Source: Rhizomys pruinosus
Taxonomy: Eukaryota; Chordata; Mammalia; Rodentia; Spalacidae
Length of the DNA stretch: 64,000 nt
Assembly: GCA_009823505.1 (NCBI GenBank)
Contig: VZQC01011939.1
Location: forward strand, 3,576,751 to 3,640,750
Direction of reading: 5' to 3'
Shown here piece by piece: positions 47,185 through 57,392 of the stretch. Position numbers and translations under genes: made by a program. The notes under the pieces were generated by a model that was given only the letters and a program-made list of their open reading frames with translations, did no database searches and had not been told where the DNA came from. The stretch's first letter is position 1, and every line of letters begins with the position of its first letter.

Positions 47185-47410
47185 TTTTAATTTTTTTTAA
47201 TTTTATTTTTTTGTATGCATATGAATGTACTGACTGCATGTAGGTCTGTGCACCTGTGTCGTGCAATGCCGCGGAGGTCAGAAGAGGGTGTCGGATTCCC
47301 CTGGAACTGGAGTTCTCCTGGAATTGGAGTTACAGACAGTTCTTAGCAGCCATGTGGGTGCTGGAGATCAAACCTGGGTGCTCTTAACTGCTAGGCTATC
47401 TCTCCAGCCC
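47185..47410 (-). mobile_element. B3-like SINE with internal duplication
   Basis: Antisense; same subfamily as the copy 100 bp upstream. The segment between B box and A box is shortened (GGGTGCTCTTAACTGC, lacking the CCTCTGCAAGAGCAG stretch). Probable TSD AGAGTTTT on both sides. Confidence 0.93.
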
Positions 47411-47469
47411 AGAGAGTTTTTATCTAAAGAGCAAGCCTAGTTCCCAGGCCTCTTATGATTCCTGTCTTG

Positions 47470-47816
47470 TTCTGTCATCTTTCCCTCTCTTAAACTCCTT
47501 CCCCAGTCTGTCTGCCTTGATGTCTTCTAGCAGAAGCCTCCTAGGAGACCTCCTAATCTTGGATTTCAATTTCCAACACTGTGAGGAAAAAAAGACATCT
47601 TTTCTTTAGAAACTATCCAGCCTCTGGTGTCATGTTATAGCAACATAAAAGGACTCAGACAATGTAAAAAAAAAAAAAAACAGAGCTGGAGGAAGAGAGG
47701 AGAAAGTTGGTTATCAGAGACTGGGGGTAGGGTGGGGAAATGTAAGAAAGGAGGGAGAAGTTTTATTTCTCTTAGACCAATACAGTGTGGTGAATATTGC
47801 TAACAGGTGTGTCTTA
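47470..47816. other. Old L1 3' UTR remnant and unique DNA
   Basis: The G-rich 47700-47760 part fits an old L1 3' UTR; the remainder is unassigned. Confidence 0.45.
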
Positions 47817-48024
47817 GGGGGTTGGAGAAGTGGCTCCGTGGTTAAGAGCTCTTACTGCTCTTCCAAAGACTCGGGTTCAGTTGCCAGCACTCACGTGATG
47901 GATAACACCAGTCCTTAGCTCCAATTCCAGGGGATCCAGTGCCCTCTTCTGGCCTCTGAGGGTCCACTTACTTATATACAAGCTGAGCACTCACACAGAA
48001 AATAAAAATAAAATATTTTAAAAG
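47817..48024 (+). mobile_element. B3 SINE, old
   Basis: GGTTGGAGAAGTGGCTCCGTG, AAGAGCTCTTACTGCTCTTCC, AGCTCCAATTCCAGGGGATC, CCCTCTTCTGGCCTCTG, A-rich tail. Single-copy body, close to the classic B3 form. Confidence 0.92.
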
Positions 48025-48212
48025 AGTTCTGTTTTACACATTTCAGTTTTGGTAAGAGACTAAAGTTTAATGCTCTCACCATAAAAAGCTAAATGCTTGA
48101 GCTTATGATAGTTAGCTTGACTTAATCATTCTAGGCTGTACTAAAGTCATCATATCATCATTGACCTCATCAGTATACAATTTCAGTGTGTCAATATAAA
48201 AATAGTTTTTAA

Positions 48213-48445
48213 GGGGCTGGAGAGATGGCCTAGCGGTTAAGAGTGCCGACTGCTCTTGCAGAGGACCTTGGTTCGATCCCCAGCACCCACATGGCGGCTG
48301 AGAACCGTCTTTAACTCCAGTTCCAGGGGAATCCGACGCCTTCTTCTGACCTCCGTGGCATTGCACAACACATATGCACAAACCTACATGCAGACAGCAC
48401 ATTCATGCACATAAAAAATAAATAAAAATTTAAAAAGTTTTAAAA
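48213..48445 (+). mobile_element. B3-like SINE, subfamily without the duplication
   Basis: Carries GTCTTTAACTCCAGTTCCAGG in single copy. The CTTTAA here matches the end of the B2-type head in the chimeras at 53.7 and 54.2 kb, so it is a candidate parent subfamily. Confidence 0.95.
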
Positions 48446-48479
48446 AAGAATCAGAAAAGAGAGCCTGGCTGTCTCCTCT

Positions 48480-48602
48480 CTCTGTGAACTCTTTCCTTTG
48501 CCATGCAGAAGCTTTTTACTTTAATGCAACTTTATTTGTGAATCTCTTGCAGCTGATTCCTGAGCTCTTGGAGTCCTTTTCAGAAGTCCTTGCCCACTTC
48601 TC
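48480..48602 (-). mobile_element. Older L1, inverted 5' segment
   Basis: Antisense L1 ORF2: TTTGCCATGCAGAAGCTTTTT and TCCTGAGCTCTTGGAGTCC are complements of conserved ORF2 DNA just before the C-terminal domain. It abuts a sense segment at about 48603. Confidence 0.8.
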
Positions 48603-49216
48603 AGTAGACGGGGTACAAATGGCCAAGAAATTCATGAAGAAAACCTCCAACATCCTTAGTCATCTGTGAAATGCAAATCAGACTGATAGGAAGATTTCCA
48701 CTCACTCCAGTCAAAAGGGCTATCAACAAATGCTGGGGAGGGGGCTTACACTGCCTGTGTGAATGTATATAAACTGATGCAGTCACTTTGGGAATCAGTG
48801 AACAACCACTTTGAAAATCATTATGGAGTTTCCTTACAAAACTGAAAGAGGTGACTTGTTGTCCAACTGTGCCACTCCTGAAGGGCTGAGTCACCCACAG
48901 ACATGACACCCCCCAACCATGACTACCAAATCATAACTATCAAATCCACTACAGCCAAGACACATACCAGCCTAGGCATCTGTTGCATGAAAGGAATGCT
49001 GCTTTGGGCACAGTGGAGTTTTATTCAGCCAAAAAGAAGGCAATTATGTCATATACAGGAAAATGGACAGAACCGGAAGTCATTATATTAAGAAAAAGAG
49101 CCATACTCAGAAAGGAAAATACCATGTTTTCTTGCACATGTTGAACATGTATATATGCATATGTATATATGTATGTATGCATATGTATATATGTCCATAT
49201 ATGGAGATAGAGAGAT

Positions 49217-49251
<35 letters not shown>

Positions 49252-49437
49252 GATAGATAGATAGATAGATGATAGAGAAAATGAAAGGGTAGGAAAGGGG
49301 ATATCAGAGGAGGGGGCTAAGAGACTAAGAGAGGAAAACAGAGTGAACATGGTCCAAGTACATGGTTTATTTGAATGAAACGTCATAGTGAAACCCACCA
49401 CTTTTTACAATGAATATACAATAATAAAAATTAAGAA
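48603..49437 (+). mobile_element. Older L1, sense 3' segment
   Basis: ATGGCCAAGAAATTCATGAAG, CATCCTTAGTCATCTGTGAAATG, GCTATCAACAAATGCTGGGG and GTTTTATTCAGCCAAAAAG follow L1 ORF2 order, then a 3' UTR with (GATA)n at 49203-49275 and an AATAATAAAAATT end. Frames are broken throughout. It forms another 5'-inverted L1 with the preceding segment. Confidence 0.85.
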
Positions 49438-49439
49438 AG

Positions 49440-50119
49440 GAAAGCAACAGAAGAATGGAACTTGCTGGGGTGGGTCATATGTGCACATGAGCCCAGGGTG
49501 GTGCCTCCTACTACCCTGTCCTAATGAGGCACAACAAGATCAGACACATCGCAGGAGCAGCTCACCGATGGGGACACATCACAGGAGGAGCTCATGTACC
49601 ATGATGGTGTCAATGAACAACAGGAGCAGAGGCTGCCATGTCTGCCTCAGTCTTGCCAGTCCCAGAGTGCAGGGGCACTGCTGGGAGCTGATAGGTATCC
49701 ATTGCCCCAGGTCCTTCTTTGCATCTCTGGGTGGGTTGTTCACTGTGACACCTGATGGTGTCCTGCGTCCTATGTCCGTGGGGCTACTTCTGAGCCTGAA
49801 CATTCTGTGTCTGTTGCATGTAAGGAGAAGAAAAATCATGGCCTTAGTACACATAGATGAACAAGCAGAATCCAGTTCTCACAGGAGGGATTCGAGAGGT
49901 GAGCAGGGCCAACCAGCAGGGGTGCACAGAGAGGACAGGAACTCATGAAGGAGCTGGGGGGGGCATCTTAGTGACTCCCTGTGGGACAGGAGTCCAAAGT
50001 GGGCTGCAATGTGGGCCTGGAACCCACACCTGGTGCATGGGCCAATGCTTTGCTCAATCACATAGTATTTGTGAAAATAGGAGTAATAGCCACTGGTGAG
50101 AAATACTCTCTTTAGATTG
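49440..50119. other. Mostly unique sequence
   Basis: A 186-codon plus frame starts in the L1 tail (49388) and has no recognisable domain. A short local repeat (GACACATCRCAGGAGSAGCTCA) occurs at about 49543 and 49571. Confidence 0.45.
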
Positions 50120-50122
50120 TGT

Positions 50123-50160
<38 letters not shown>
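50120..50160. repeat. (TG)n microsatellite
   Basis: About 20 TG units. Confidence 0.98.
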
Positions 50161-50163
<3 letters not shown>

Positions 50164-50219
50164 CTCTTACAGAAGCCCATATCAGGGCTGGAGGAACCCA
50201 GAACACAGTATCTTAGCCA

Positions 50220-50535
50220 TTCTTGCAGCTCTTGCCTAAGCCCCTGATTATTTTATGTGATAAAATGTAAACCCAATTTGCTATGCAAATCTCTTCTGTA
50301 AGTTTTAAATGGCAACTTGCTCACATATATCAGGTCAAAAAGCTGCATTTGTGACACACAGGGACACATCTGTCTCCTTAATGCACATTTGTCTCTATTC
50401 CCTGCAAATGAGAATTCCCCGTGTTGAAGGAAGCAGAATATAACTCACACACGTGGCTGTTTCCTAGATCATTTCAATTAAAAATAATAGTGTTGGATGA
50501 GTTTCTAATTTCACACTTGTCTTGGCTTTCCTGCT
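50220..50535. promoter_or_regulatory. Candidate non-coding regulatory element with POU octamer
   Basis: Repeat-free AT-rich block with a perfect octamer ATGCAAAT (50283-50290), a CACGTG E-box in ACACACGTGGC near 50450 and TAAT-type cores. Regulatory function is inferred from motif content only. Confidence 0.25.
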
Positions 50536-51044
50536 CTGAAGAAATAAAAGGGGGAGAAGCTGCTGAGCGTCTGAGGACCAGACGCTGAAGACTGAAACAC
50601 AGGTCCAGGATCCAGAGCTCTGCTGTCAGACTGGCGCTTCACACCGTGATTTTACCACAGGGCAGACCTTGAACAGCTGAGAGACGTGGATTTTTCCTAT
50701 GTGCCTTTGTTGGTCACTAGTGATTGGGGTGAGATTTCAGATCAGGAGGCATTTAGGGAGGTTAGTGGGAAGAGTTTGTGTTGCCCAGGCTGGGGAAGCT
50801 CATGGCCAGACTGTACACTCTTCAGACTTCTCTCCATAAGGCTTTCCTTTACCATAGTGGTGTTGCTTCTGAGTAATGCTTTTTGGGATGCCATGGATCT
50901 AACAGGGTTGTAGAATGTCTTGGCTGGGACCCTGGGTCTTCTATGACTCAGAGCTGAGCAAGAGAGAAAGGGCCCTCACTCACCCAGTTGGGCTGGGAGC
51001 CTCGAGGACTCGAAGAATAGCATTAGACCATTCTGTAAAGCAGG
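50536..51044. other. Unique sequence, no gene seen
   Basis: No recognised repeat or coding similarity. Confidence 0.45.
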
Positions 51045-51372
51045 TCGTATTGGTTATTAGGAGGCAATGACCAGATACTGGACCGGAAGTAACTCCAGGG
51101 AGGAAGTGTTTATTTTGGCGCACAGTGTGAGATGAAATTCCATCATGGCAGGAACAGTATGGTGGGAGAAAGGTGGCCGATCAAGGTGAGTCTGCAGTCA
51201 GGAAGCAGAGAGAGCAGACAGGAAGCAAGGTCAGGTTACAAAGCCTCAAGTTCCACCACCAGGGACCAACTTCCTCCAGAGAGGCTCCACTCCAGAGACT
51301 GGGAACCAGGTGCTCAAACACAGGAGACTGAAGGGGCATTACACATCCAAATACCATGCAGGTTTTGAGTTT
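51045..51372 (+). mobile_element. Medium-reiterated rodent repeat (RMER1-like)
   Basis: GGGAGGAAGTGTTTATTTTGG, TTCCATCATGGCAGGAACAG, CAGTCAGGAAGCAGAGAGAG, ACCAACTTCCTCCAGAG, CCAGGTGCTCAAACACAGG, in family order. Confidence 0.7.
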
Positions 51373-51949
51373 CTGTCTGACTTGGTTCAGCGGGGGCTCA
51401 GCTGTATCCCATTGCCCTGAAGCTTGTTCCTCTGTCTCTCTGGTCCCAGGCTCTGGCTCCTTCTGTGCCATCTGAACCCTCTGCGTGGCTCCTTCTCCAG
51501 GCTCCATCCTCTCTGTAATTCCCTCATCCCTCTGCCTCTTCCTTGGCCCATCCTCTGCCTATCAAAGCATTTTCAGGACACACAAATTCTCTCTTCCTGC
51601 TTGGTATGTGGTAACTTGTGTGTCTGTCCTGGATAATATTTCCCAGCACTCAGGTTTGACCTCAATGTCTCTAACTCTGCCCACCTCTTCTACTGAAACT
51701 TCTTAGTTGGTTGGGTGTTTCTATCTTATAGCTAGGCCTTCTGCTACACTCTGATTGACTAGTGTGTCTATGTCCTTCCCAGATCCCTAGGCTAGACCTG
51801 TTGAAGCTCTGGCCATGGACTTAAACCTCAAGTAACGGGCTTATTTCTATGGCGATAGCATGTACCAATACAACTTACTCCCATCAGTTTTACACTGTGC
51901 ACCCACTGCTAACTCATTCTTCTTTTTAAAAATTGTTTTCCAGCCTATA
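51373..51949. other. C/T-rich unique sequence, no gene seen
   Basis: No recognised repeat or coding similarity. Confidence 0.45.
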
Positions 51950-52290
51950 TTCATTGTACAAAGTGATGTTTTTCTATGAAATTTTCCTTCGAGTGTATCA
52001 TATTCTTTCACCACATTCTACCCCAATTACCAGTCTACTGACTCACTTCCCACAAATCCCCTCTCTCTTTTCACCCAGCCCTCCTATTTTCATGTCTCAT
52101 ATATCTGTGAGTATGAGCGTGTGCAAACCCGCACAGCTATAAAATCTTTCGTATGGGAGAGAAAACGTGACTATCTGTCATTCTGAGTCTGGCTTATTTC
52201 AATTAATATAATGATATCCAGTTTCAACCATTTTCTTCTAAACAAAATGATTTCATTATTTAGTTAGATAGTGATTTTATATATTCATAT
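51950..52290 (-). mobile_element. Old L1 3' end
   Basis: The reverse complement has AAACTGGATATCATTATATT, AATAAGCCAGACTCAGAATGA and CAGATAGTCACGTTTTCTC, the ORF2 end and early 3' UTR of an old L1. Confidence 0.75.
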
Positions 52291-52302
52291 ATATACTCAA
52301 AT

Positions 52303-52507
52303 TTAAAAATATTTTATTTTATGCTTGCATGTATGTAAGTGCACCACATGTATGTAAGTGTGCCACATATATGCAGTGCCTGCAGAAGCCAGAAGTGGAG
52401 ACCTTCAGTTACAGTTGGTTGTTAGCTGCCATGCAGGTGCTGGGAACTGAACATGGTCCTCTGCAAGAGCAGCCAGTGCTCTTAACCACTGAGCATCTCT
52501 CCAGCCT
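52303..52507 (-). mobile_element. B3-like SINE, old
   Basis: Antisense: a partly duplicated tail (GCACCACATGTATGTAAGTG), GCCATGCAGGTGCTGGGAAC, GAGCAGCCAGTGCTCTTAAC, ATCTCTCCAGCC. Confidence 0.9.
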
Positions 52508-52805
52508 TTTACTCATATAGTTTTACCTACATGATTTTTACCTCCTGGAACCTTCTGTTTGTCTGAGCCTTGGTCATGTGTAGTAACAACAGCAGGGTGG
52601 GCATGGCATGTGTCTATGTCAACACTTTTCTGAAAACCTTATTTTATTGTGTTTCTACCTTTTTACTACATCCAGGGATGACAACTTGCTTATATTGCAA
52701 GGGGCTTTTAAATACATGCTGTGTTCTTGTCAGATACACTGTTTCTTTAGTAACAAACAAGTACAGTTGTGCTTGCTCTGCTTTATCATTTCTGTTGCCA
52801 ATGTG

Positions 52806-52970
52806 TATACAGACACACATGCACAGGGGAACAGTGTATGTAGGGCTTCTATCCTCTGTGTGCAGACACACATGCACAAGGGAATAGTGTATGTAGGGTT
52901 TCGAGCCTCTGTGTGCAAAGACACATGTGCAGAGGAGGACAGTGTATGTAGGGTTTGGTGCTATCTGTGG
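52806..52970. repeat. Tandem repeat, 53-54 bp unit, three copies
   Basis: The unit core AGACACACATGCACA (or a near variant) begins at about 52810, 52863 and 52917, each followed by AGTGTATGTAGGG and CTCTGTGTGC. The 142-codon frame over it comes from the repeat. Confidence 0.92.
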
Positions 52971-53402
52971 GAGGGTCTTAGAATACACTCCTCATGGAAA
53001 TGGGGACCTCAGGTGCCAATTAAAATGTGGGAATAAAGTCACTGAGGAGGAAGAACCATTTCTAACATATGGGGATGAACTTAAATCCCAGTATAATAAA
53101 GGTCATAAAAGTTCTTTTGAGCCCTTAGTTCAAAACTAAAGATAATTGGCACAGGTGGTGTCCAAGTTCTTGCAGTGAAAGGAGAGGAGAGGAGGGGGCT
53201 GGGCTTTGTGGGAAGAATGCTGAGCTAAGGCAGGCCCGGAGGAACTGGCCAAGGATGAATGCCAAGAGAAGCAGAGGGAAGAAAAGGAGACCCTGCAGAG
53301 AGAAGAGCCAGGCTTCCATGAGAAGAGAGGCTCCCGAAGTTGGAAGATAAAAGTAAACAGGCAGATAAGTTGGAGGTGAGGAACGGAAACTGTGTTAAGA
53401 AA
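52971..53402. other. Unique purine-rich sequence
   Basis: No recognised repeat or coding similarity. Confidence 0.5.
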
Positions 53403-53413
53403 ATATAGACTTT

Positions 53414-53912
53414 CAGGGCTGGAGAGATGTCTCAGCGGTTAAGAGTGCCGACTGCTCTTTTTTTTTTTTTTTTTTTTAGTATTTTTTAAAAATTTATTTA
53501 TTTATATACATATTTTTTTTTTATCAAATCTAGACCGTGTCCCCTCCTAACCCCCACCCCACCAGAAGCTCATGCATTCTGCAAACATGCTTTTTCATCT
53601 TCTTTTCTCAGTCTTTCTCAATATTCTCCATGTGGAAGTTGACTGTTCTGAGCAGAAGTTCACTGTTTCAGTCAGTTCCTTGATGAGTGCCAACTGCTCT
53701 TGCAGAGGACCGGGGTTTGATTCTCAGCACCCACATGGCGGCTAAAAACCATCTTTAAGCCAGGCCTGGTGGCACACACCTTTAATCCCAGCACTTGGGA
53801 GGCAGAGGCAGACAGATTTTTGTGAGTTCAAGGCCACAGCCTGGTCTACAAAGTGAGCTCCAGGCCAGCTGGAACTAAAGGGAGACCATGACTCAACAAA
53901 CAAACAAACGAA

Positions 53913-53947
<35 letters not shown>

Positions 53948-53953
53948 GCACGT
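53414..53953 (+). mobile_element. Chimeric B2-B1 SINE, copy 1 (interrupted by L1)
   Basis: A tRNA-like B2/B3 head (GGGCTGGAGAGATGTCTCAGC ... CCACATGGCGGCTAAAAACC) ends at ATCTTTAA (53758) and continues directly as a complete B1 (GCCAGGCCTGGTGGCACAC from 53759) with an (AAAT)n tail. The whole composite, not either half, is flanked by the 11-bp repeat ATATAGACTTT (53403-53413 and 53954-53964). The B1 half has the diagnostic forms GGCCACAGCCTGG, GGAACTAAAGG and CATGACTCAA, shared with copy 2 and absent from other B1s here. A 225-bp L1 end sits inside the head. Confidence 0.85.
53460..53684 (-). mobile_element. L1 3' end inserted in the chimera's head
   Basis: Antisense L1 3' UTR: T-run at the left, then complements of the G-rich tract (CCCCACCCCACCAG) and of GAGAATATTGAGAAAGACTG. 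The host sequence repeats as a 17-bp TSD, GAGTGCCGACTGCTCTT (53443-53459) versus GAGTGCCAACTGCTCTT (53685-53701). A severely 5'-truncated insertion of the same young L1 family as 56343-57392. Confidence 0.95.
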
Positions 53954-54211
53954 ATATAGACTTTATTATAGTTTCCTGAATAAGAGTGCTAAAAATAAAG
54001 CTTTGGGCAGGCCAATCATCTTGAAAGCCCTAAGAAAGTTTACTATTCAGAAATATTTTTGGTGAGTTCTTTTGGAAACAAAATGGTTCTTTTGTAAAAA
54101 TAAATAATTTCTAGGACTGGAGGGATGGCTCAGCACTTAAGAGGACTGACTACTCTTGCAAAAGACCTGGGTTCGATTCCAGCACCCCATGGTGGCTAAG
54201 ATGGTCCTTTA

Positions 54212-56342
54212 TTTGTTTCTTTTTGATGTACAAGAAGCCTTTTGAGTTAATGAGGTCCCATTTATCAATCGTCGACCTTAATTCTTGCGCAAGCTGCTGT
54301 CTGATTTAGGAAGTCTTTTCCTATGCCTATGTCTTGTAAGTCTGCTGCAACTTTTTCTTCTATCACACCTCTAAGAGTTTGGGGTTTCAAGTTGAGGTCT
54401 TTGTCCATCGGGAGTTTGACCTTTGTACAGGGCGGCGAGGTAAGGGTTTAATTTAATTCTTCTACAGTGGGATCAGTTTTGCCAACAACCTTGCTGAGAT
54501 GTTTGTCTTTTCTCCATTGTGTCTTCTTGGCCCCCCTTGCCAAATATGAAGATGGCTGAAATGTGTATGTGCTCAGGTTTGGATCTTCTTTTGTTCCTTG
54601 TCAAGCAGGTCTGTTTTTGTGCAGTACCAGGCCATTTTTTATGACTATAGCCGTAGTATAGTTTTGAAGTCTGGTAATAGAGATATTCCCCTGTGTAGCT
54701 CTTTTCAGCCAGGGTTTTTTGGCTATTTCGGGGTATTTTAGTTTTTTCCAAATGAAATTTAAGGACATTTTTTTTCCAAGCTGTGAAAACTCTTGGGAAT
54801 TTTGATTGGGTGGCATTAAATCCATACAAGAGTTTGGGTAGAATGGACATTTTTACAAATGTAATGTTTCCCATCCATGAGCATGGGAGGTTTTTCCATC
54901 TTCTGATGTCCTTCTTCATTTCTTTTTTAAAGGGTTTAAAATTTTTTGTTGTAGAGATCTGTGGTGTCTTTGGTTAAGGTTTGTTTCTAGGTATTTTATT
55001 GTTTTTGAGGCTAACATGAGTGGAAGGTCTCTTTGAATATCTTTCTTCCAGTTTTGTGTATTGGTGTAAAGAAAGGCCATTGATTTTTTTTTAGGTTAAT
55101 TCTGTATCCTCGCCCTTTGCTGGAAGCTGTTTCATTTCTAGGGGTTTTCCTGCTGAATGTTTTAGCATTACCTTACAGTAAACATCATATCTCACTAAAT
55201 AACCGATAGTCGATTTCCTCTTTTCAATTAGTCTCCTTAATTTCCCCTTTCCTTGCCTTATTGGGATCTTAGCAAGTGATTCAGAGCACTATATTGAAAT
55301 CCGGATTGTGACAACGGGGGCAGCCTGGCGAATTATCCTCCCTTTACAAGGGAATGTTTCTGTCATTTCCCCAATTTAGGAATGATATTGGGCTTGGGTT
55401 TCCTGTATATGGCTTTGATTACATTGAGGAAATGATCCCTCCAATCCAATTTCCTCCCTTAGACTTTAAAGCATGAGGGATGCTGGATTTTTTCAGTTTT
55501 TACGCTTTTTTTTTTTTTTTTTTTTTTCTTTTTTTTTTGTTTGTTATGTTGAAGTCTGTTGTTGTCTTTGAGTCCCGTTTATGTGTTTTGAGTGAGTTTA
55601 TTGAGTTTTCATATGTTCCTGCATCTCTGGTATGAAATCCAACTTGGTTATGGTGGATGAATCTTCTTGATGTGGTCTGTATTCGATTTGGCAATTATGC
55701 CTGTTTAATTTTGGCATCTGTGTTAATTAGGGGGATGGATCCTATAATTCTCCTTTTAGTTTGTATCTTTGCCTGGTTTGGGGTAATAGAATGATGCTGG
55801 CTTCATAGAAGGAATTTGGGAGAATTCCCCCTGTTTGTATCCTTCTGAACAATTTCAGTAAATGGTTGTAGATCTTTTTGAAATGTTTTATGAAATTCTG
55901 CTGTGAAACCATCCAGCCTGGTCTTTTTTTAGTTGGGAGGTTTCTTATTAACATCTTCAAATTTCTTCATGTATTTGGGTCTGTTTAAGCTGTCGAGCCT
56001 TTCTTTGGTTGAAGCTTTGGTGAATTCCAAGGATTTCAGATATTCATCCATTTTCTTCTAGGTTTTCAAACTTGGCTAGAGTATGGTTTTTGAAGTATTC
56101 CCATATGATTTTCTGGTCATCTTTTCCTTGTCTGTTGTGATATTCCCCTTTCATCACAGATATGTATTGATTTGGAGTTGTTTCTTCTTTCTCTTTGGTT
56201 AACTGGGCTAGAGGTTGTATCTTGTTTATTCTTTCAAAGACCAACTTTTGGATTCATTATTTTTTTGTATTGTTTTCCTTTGTTTCTATTTCATTGATTT
56301 CTGCTATGATTTTTGTTATTTCTTCCTGTCTGTTGCATTTAG
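54212..56342 (-). mobile_element. L1 inverted 5' segment (ORF2 linker, RT and beyond)
   Basis: On the minus strand it runs from the endonuclease-RT linker (56244 leftwards: VFERINKIQPLAQLTKEKE), through the RT start ([16 protein letters not shown], near 55830) and the post-RT region (KNLPCSWMGNITFVKMSILPK, near 54880) to KWDLIN-type sequence at 54212. Many indels and a T-run at 55506-55548 break it. Host TSD: AAGATGGTCCTTTA (54198-54211) and GAACTGGTCTTTA (57393-57405). Confidence 0.93.
54473..56244 (-). pseudogene. L1 ORF2 remnants, multiply frameshifted
   Basis: Three open pieces in L1 order: 56244-56044 (linker), 55960-55742 (RT fingers, ending early in the LLPQTRQR block) and 54919-54473 (post-RT, with a frame change near 54760). 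The FADD-type active-site segment near 55190-55210 is unreadable. Not functional. Confidence 0.88.
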
Positions 56343-57392
56343 CGTTCATGGCAAGTGCTTGAAGAGAAATCCCACAGATTGGGAGGAAACCATCACTGCA
56401 GAAACATCTGACAAAGCATTCATTTCCAGAATATATAAACTACTCAAAAAACAAAGAAGAAAGAAAACAAATGACTCAATAGATGGAGCAAAGAGCTGAA
56501 CAGAGACTTCACAAGTGAGGAATTAGAGATGGCTGAGAAACACCTTAAGAAGTGTTCAACATCACTAATCATTAAGGAAATGCAAATCAAAACCACTTTA
56601 AGATATCCTCTTACTCCAATAAGACTGGCTATGATCAAGAAAACAAATGATACCAAGTGCTGGAGAGGTTGTGGGGAAAGGGGAACACTCATCCATTGCT
56701 GGTGGGAATGTAAACTCATACAGCCACTATGGAAAGTAGTGTGGAGAACCCTTGGAAGACTTGGAATGAACTTGCCACCCGACCCAGCCATACCACTCCT
56801 AGGCATGTACCCTCAAAACTCACCCCACCGCAGAGATACATGCATGGCCATGTTTATTTCAGCTCTCTTCACAATAGCAAGGAACTGGAACCAACCCAAA
56901 TGCCCCTCAACTGAAGAGTGGATAGAGAAAATGTGGTATATCTACACAATGGAGTTCTATGCAGCAGTAAAGAAAGATGACATCATGAGCTTTGCAGGAA
57001 AATGGCTGGAGCTAGAGGACTTCATGCTGAGTGAAGTAACACAGTCCCAGGAAAACAAAGAAGCAATGGTATCCCTCATCTGTGGATGCTAAGTGCCAGT
57101 TACGTAGCTGTATTTCTTGTGCATGGCCCCTTGAGCTTTTGTCCAAGCAGTTGGGAGTGATGCATATTGGAAACAACAACAACAATAACAACAACAACAG
57201 AAAGGACTGCATCAAAGAACTGACTGAAATAGTGAACTTCTACTCAAAACAGTCAACTTCCACATGGAGAATATTGAGAAAGACTGAGAAAGAGATAAAA
57301 AGCATGTTTTGTGGAATGCATGAGCTCTGGTTCGGTGGGGTGATAGGGTGGGGGACACAGGTCTATATTTGATAAGAAATAAATAAATAAAT
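56343..57392 (+). mobile_element. L1 sense 3' segment
   Basis: Resumes in ORF2 at RNPTDWEETITAETSDKAF, almost exactly where the inverted segment stops in L1 coordinates, then the ORF2 C-terminus, a 3' UTR with (CAA)n at 57172-57200, a G-rich tract at 57325-57355 and an (AAAT)n tail. The junction loses few or no L1 bases, as in twin priming. Confidence 0.95.
56529..57092 (+). pseudogene. L1 ORF2 C-terminal fragment (187 codons), natural stop kept
   Basis: HLKKCSTSLIIKEMQIKTTL, the CWRGCGERGTLIHCWWECK Cys-rich motif, DPAIPLLGMYP and KMWYIYTMEFYAAVKK follow the family order to its own stop at 57090-57092. The best-preserved L1 stretch in the window. A frameshift at about 56490 separates it from the upstream RNPTDWEE segment. 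The last residues (ENKEAMVSLICGC) differ from the mouse and rat ends I know. Confidence 0.92.

Noticed and set aside
49388..49948. 186-codon plus-strand open frame
   Set aside because: Starts inside an L1 3' UTR tail and has no recognisable domain.
52608..53036. 142-codon frame with Cys-rich repeats
   Set aside because: Explained by the 54-bp tandem repeat.
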